Shown here: in pieces, positions 63,018-64,000 of the stretch
Position numbering within the stretch: the stretch's first letter is position 1
Layout: each line of letters starts with the position of its first letter
Assembly (NCBI GenBank): GCA_029204225.1
Contig: CM055100.1
Span: 54,865,597-54,929,596, forward strand
DNA length: 64,000 nt
Source of the DNA: Diphasiastrum complanatum
Lineage: Eukaryota; Streptophyta; Lycopodiopsida; Lycopodiales; Lycopodiaceae
Direction of reading: 5' to 3'
The notes under the pieces: model-generated
Seen by the model: only the letters and a program-made list of their open reading frames with translations
The model's database searches: none
Told to the model about the DNA's origin: nothing
Made by a program: the position numbers and the translations under genes

Positions 63018-64000
63018 TTCTCATGCTATCTCGGATGATACGGGCTAAGCCGTTTGTTCCACATCAGATTATCTTGACAGAGTTTGCAGTTCCACCCATA
63101 CAGCTAGCCACCATCTTCCAACTTATCCTATATATACAGCGTATCATGATGTTACCCACAGATGAGCAGAGATATATACAAATGGCACTTACCTCTTCAC
63201 GGCACCTTTATGACCAAGGGCACCGACTATCATGGTTTTCTCAGGCCTCCCAGCTACTGGATACACTTGGTATCTCCATCACAAACCTTCCATCGGACAC
63301 CCATGAGTATATTAGGCGCTTTCTCTATAGAGCATATCTAAGCCGGACATGGCAGGGACAGCTCGAGGTCAAACCTGACTACTACAAGACACTTTCTGGA
63401 GCAAGACACATTGGGATTTCCAGTTTTACCACACTATCTTACCTCAGGACTATCTCACGGGCTTCGGTTTCTACTAGGCTAGTTCCGAGCTTCTTCACAC
63501 CAGTTGGTGATTGAGACCGGACGCTTTCAGGGTACCCCACGAGAGGAGCGGCTTTGCCAGTTGTGTTCAATATCCATGGTCGACGAGTCCGAGGAGAATT
63601 TCCTATTCATATGTCCAGTTTACTATGAGATCAGAGGGAGATATCACTGACTTTTTCGCCAGTCACCAGTTACACTGCGGTCCCTTATCTCATATGAGGA
63701 CCCCCGATGTGTGGCACTTATGATACGTGAGATGTCCCTACTACGACAAGACCTATGTCAGACAGCTAAGCATACTTATCCAGACACACAGTCTCAGATT
63801 ACATCATTCTTCTCTCGAAGAAGATCACGTTCTGATGCAGACATGACTGACAGCGATTGCAATGACATCCCCAGACCTAGGATGCAGAGACGCACCACCC
63901 AGCCTCAGGCGATCATGCGAGTCACACGTCACACCATATCTCCTACACAGAGACGCACTATACATGTGCTCACAGATGACATCAACGGGCTCCAGCAATT
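63018..64000 (+). mobile_element. LINE copy G: C-terminal domain, running off the window
   Basis: Starts at MLSRMIRAKPFVPHQIILTE, directly after the gag fragment. It continues with frameshifts through HEYIRRFLYRAYLSRTW, a VVIETGRFQGTPREERLCQLC-type block near 63505-63565 and FLFICPVYYEIRGRY. A PIP box QSQITSFF (63789-63812) is followed by SRRRSRSDADMTDSD. It overlaps in content with the end of copy F by ~35 codons with different sequence, so it is a separate copy. Confidence 0.85.

Overview
This is a retrotransposon-rich stretch of a land-plant nuclear genome. The evidence is intron-containing genes with GT..AG junctions, a TEBICHI-type DNA polymerase theta gene, Copia and Gypsy elements (one with a perfect initiator-Met tRNA primer site), long (CT)n microsatellites, and no bacterial gene organisation. 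Very long TE-filled introns and an unusual LINE family fit a large-genome plant such as a fern or another seed-free lineage. That taxonomic guess is inference only.

Layout. 1-7.4 kb: AT-rich DNA and an ~80-bp tandem repeat lead into an ARM-repeat membrane-protein gene (+). Its first recognisable exon is cut mid-codon-run at 3029 by a rearranged Copia element whose 3' half is inverted; an ARM exon resumes at 6917. 7.4-13.3 kb: two GC-rich foldbacks, a dead Gypsy protease and a 3 x ~200-bp repeat. 13.3-14.2 kb (-): the last three exons of an unrecognised gene. 14.2-26.2 kb: decayed Copia and Gypsy remnants and microsatellites. 26.2-51.1 kb (-): ten exons encoding the C-terminal ~895 codons (polymerase half) of a POLQ/TEBICHI protein, ending at a stop at 26214. 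Its third intron here is ~16.8 kb and contains an LTR element with 465-bp LTRs, a second Gypsy with its RT deleted, a 198-bp foldback element and four LINE copies. 51-64 kb: further LINE copies and a Gypsy gag fragment; the helicase half of the POLQ gene is not seen and should lie beyond the window.

Most interesting system: one LINE family, present in at least seven pieces. Its parts are ORF1 with coiled coil and RRM-like region and no zinc knuckle; an APE endonuclease; an RT; a long C-terminal domain with a CCHC motif; and, at the protein's end, a PCNA-interaction (PIP) box in five of five readable copies, followed by a second PIP-like motif at the very C-terminus. The 3' UTR ends in a conserved hairpin, then a short linker, then a (TC)n tail instead of poly(A). 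Copies sit head to tail with (TC)n exactly between them: three on the minus strand (46.2-40.0 kb) and two on the plus strand (53.8-60.9 kb). This suggests (TC)n-directed integration, including into the tails of earlier copies. Several copies are internally deleted yet keep both ends, as expected of elements mobilised in trans.

Limits: all boundaries and similarities were judged by eye. No database search, alignment or folding was run.
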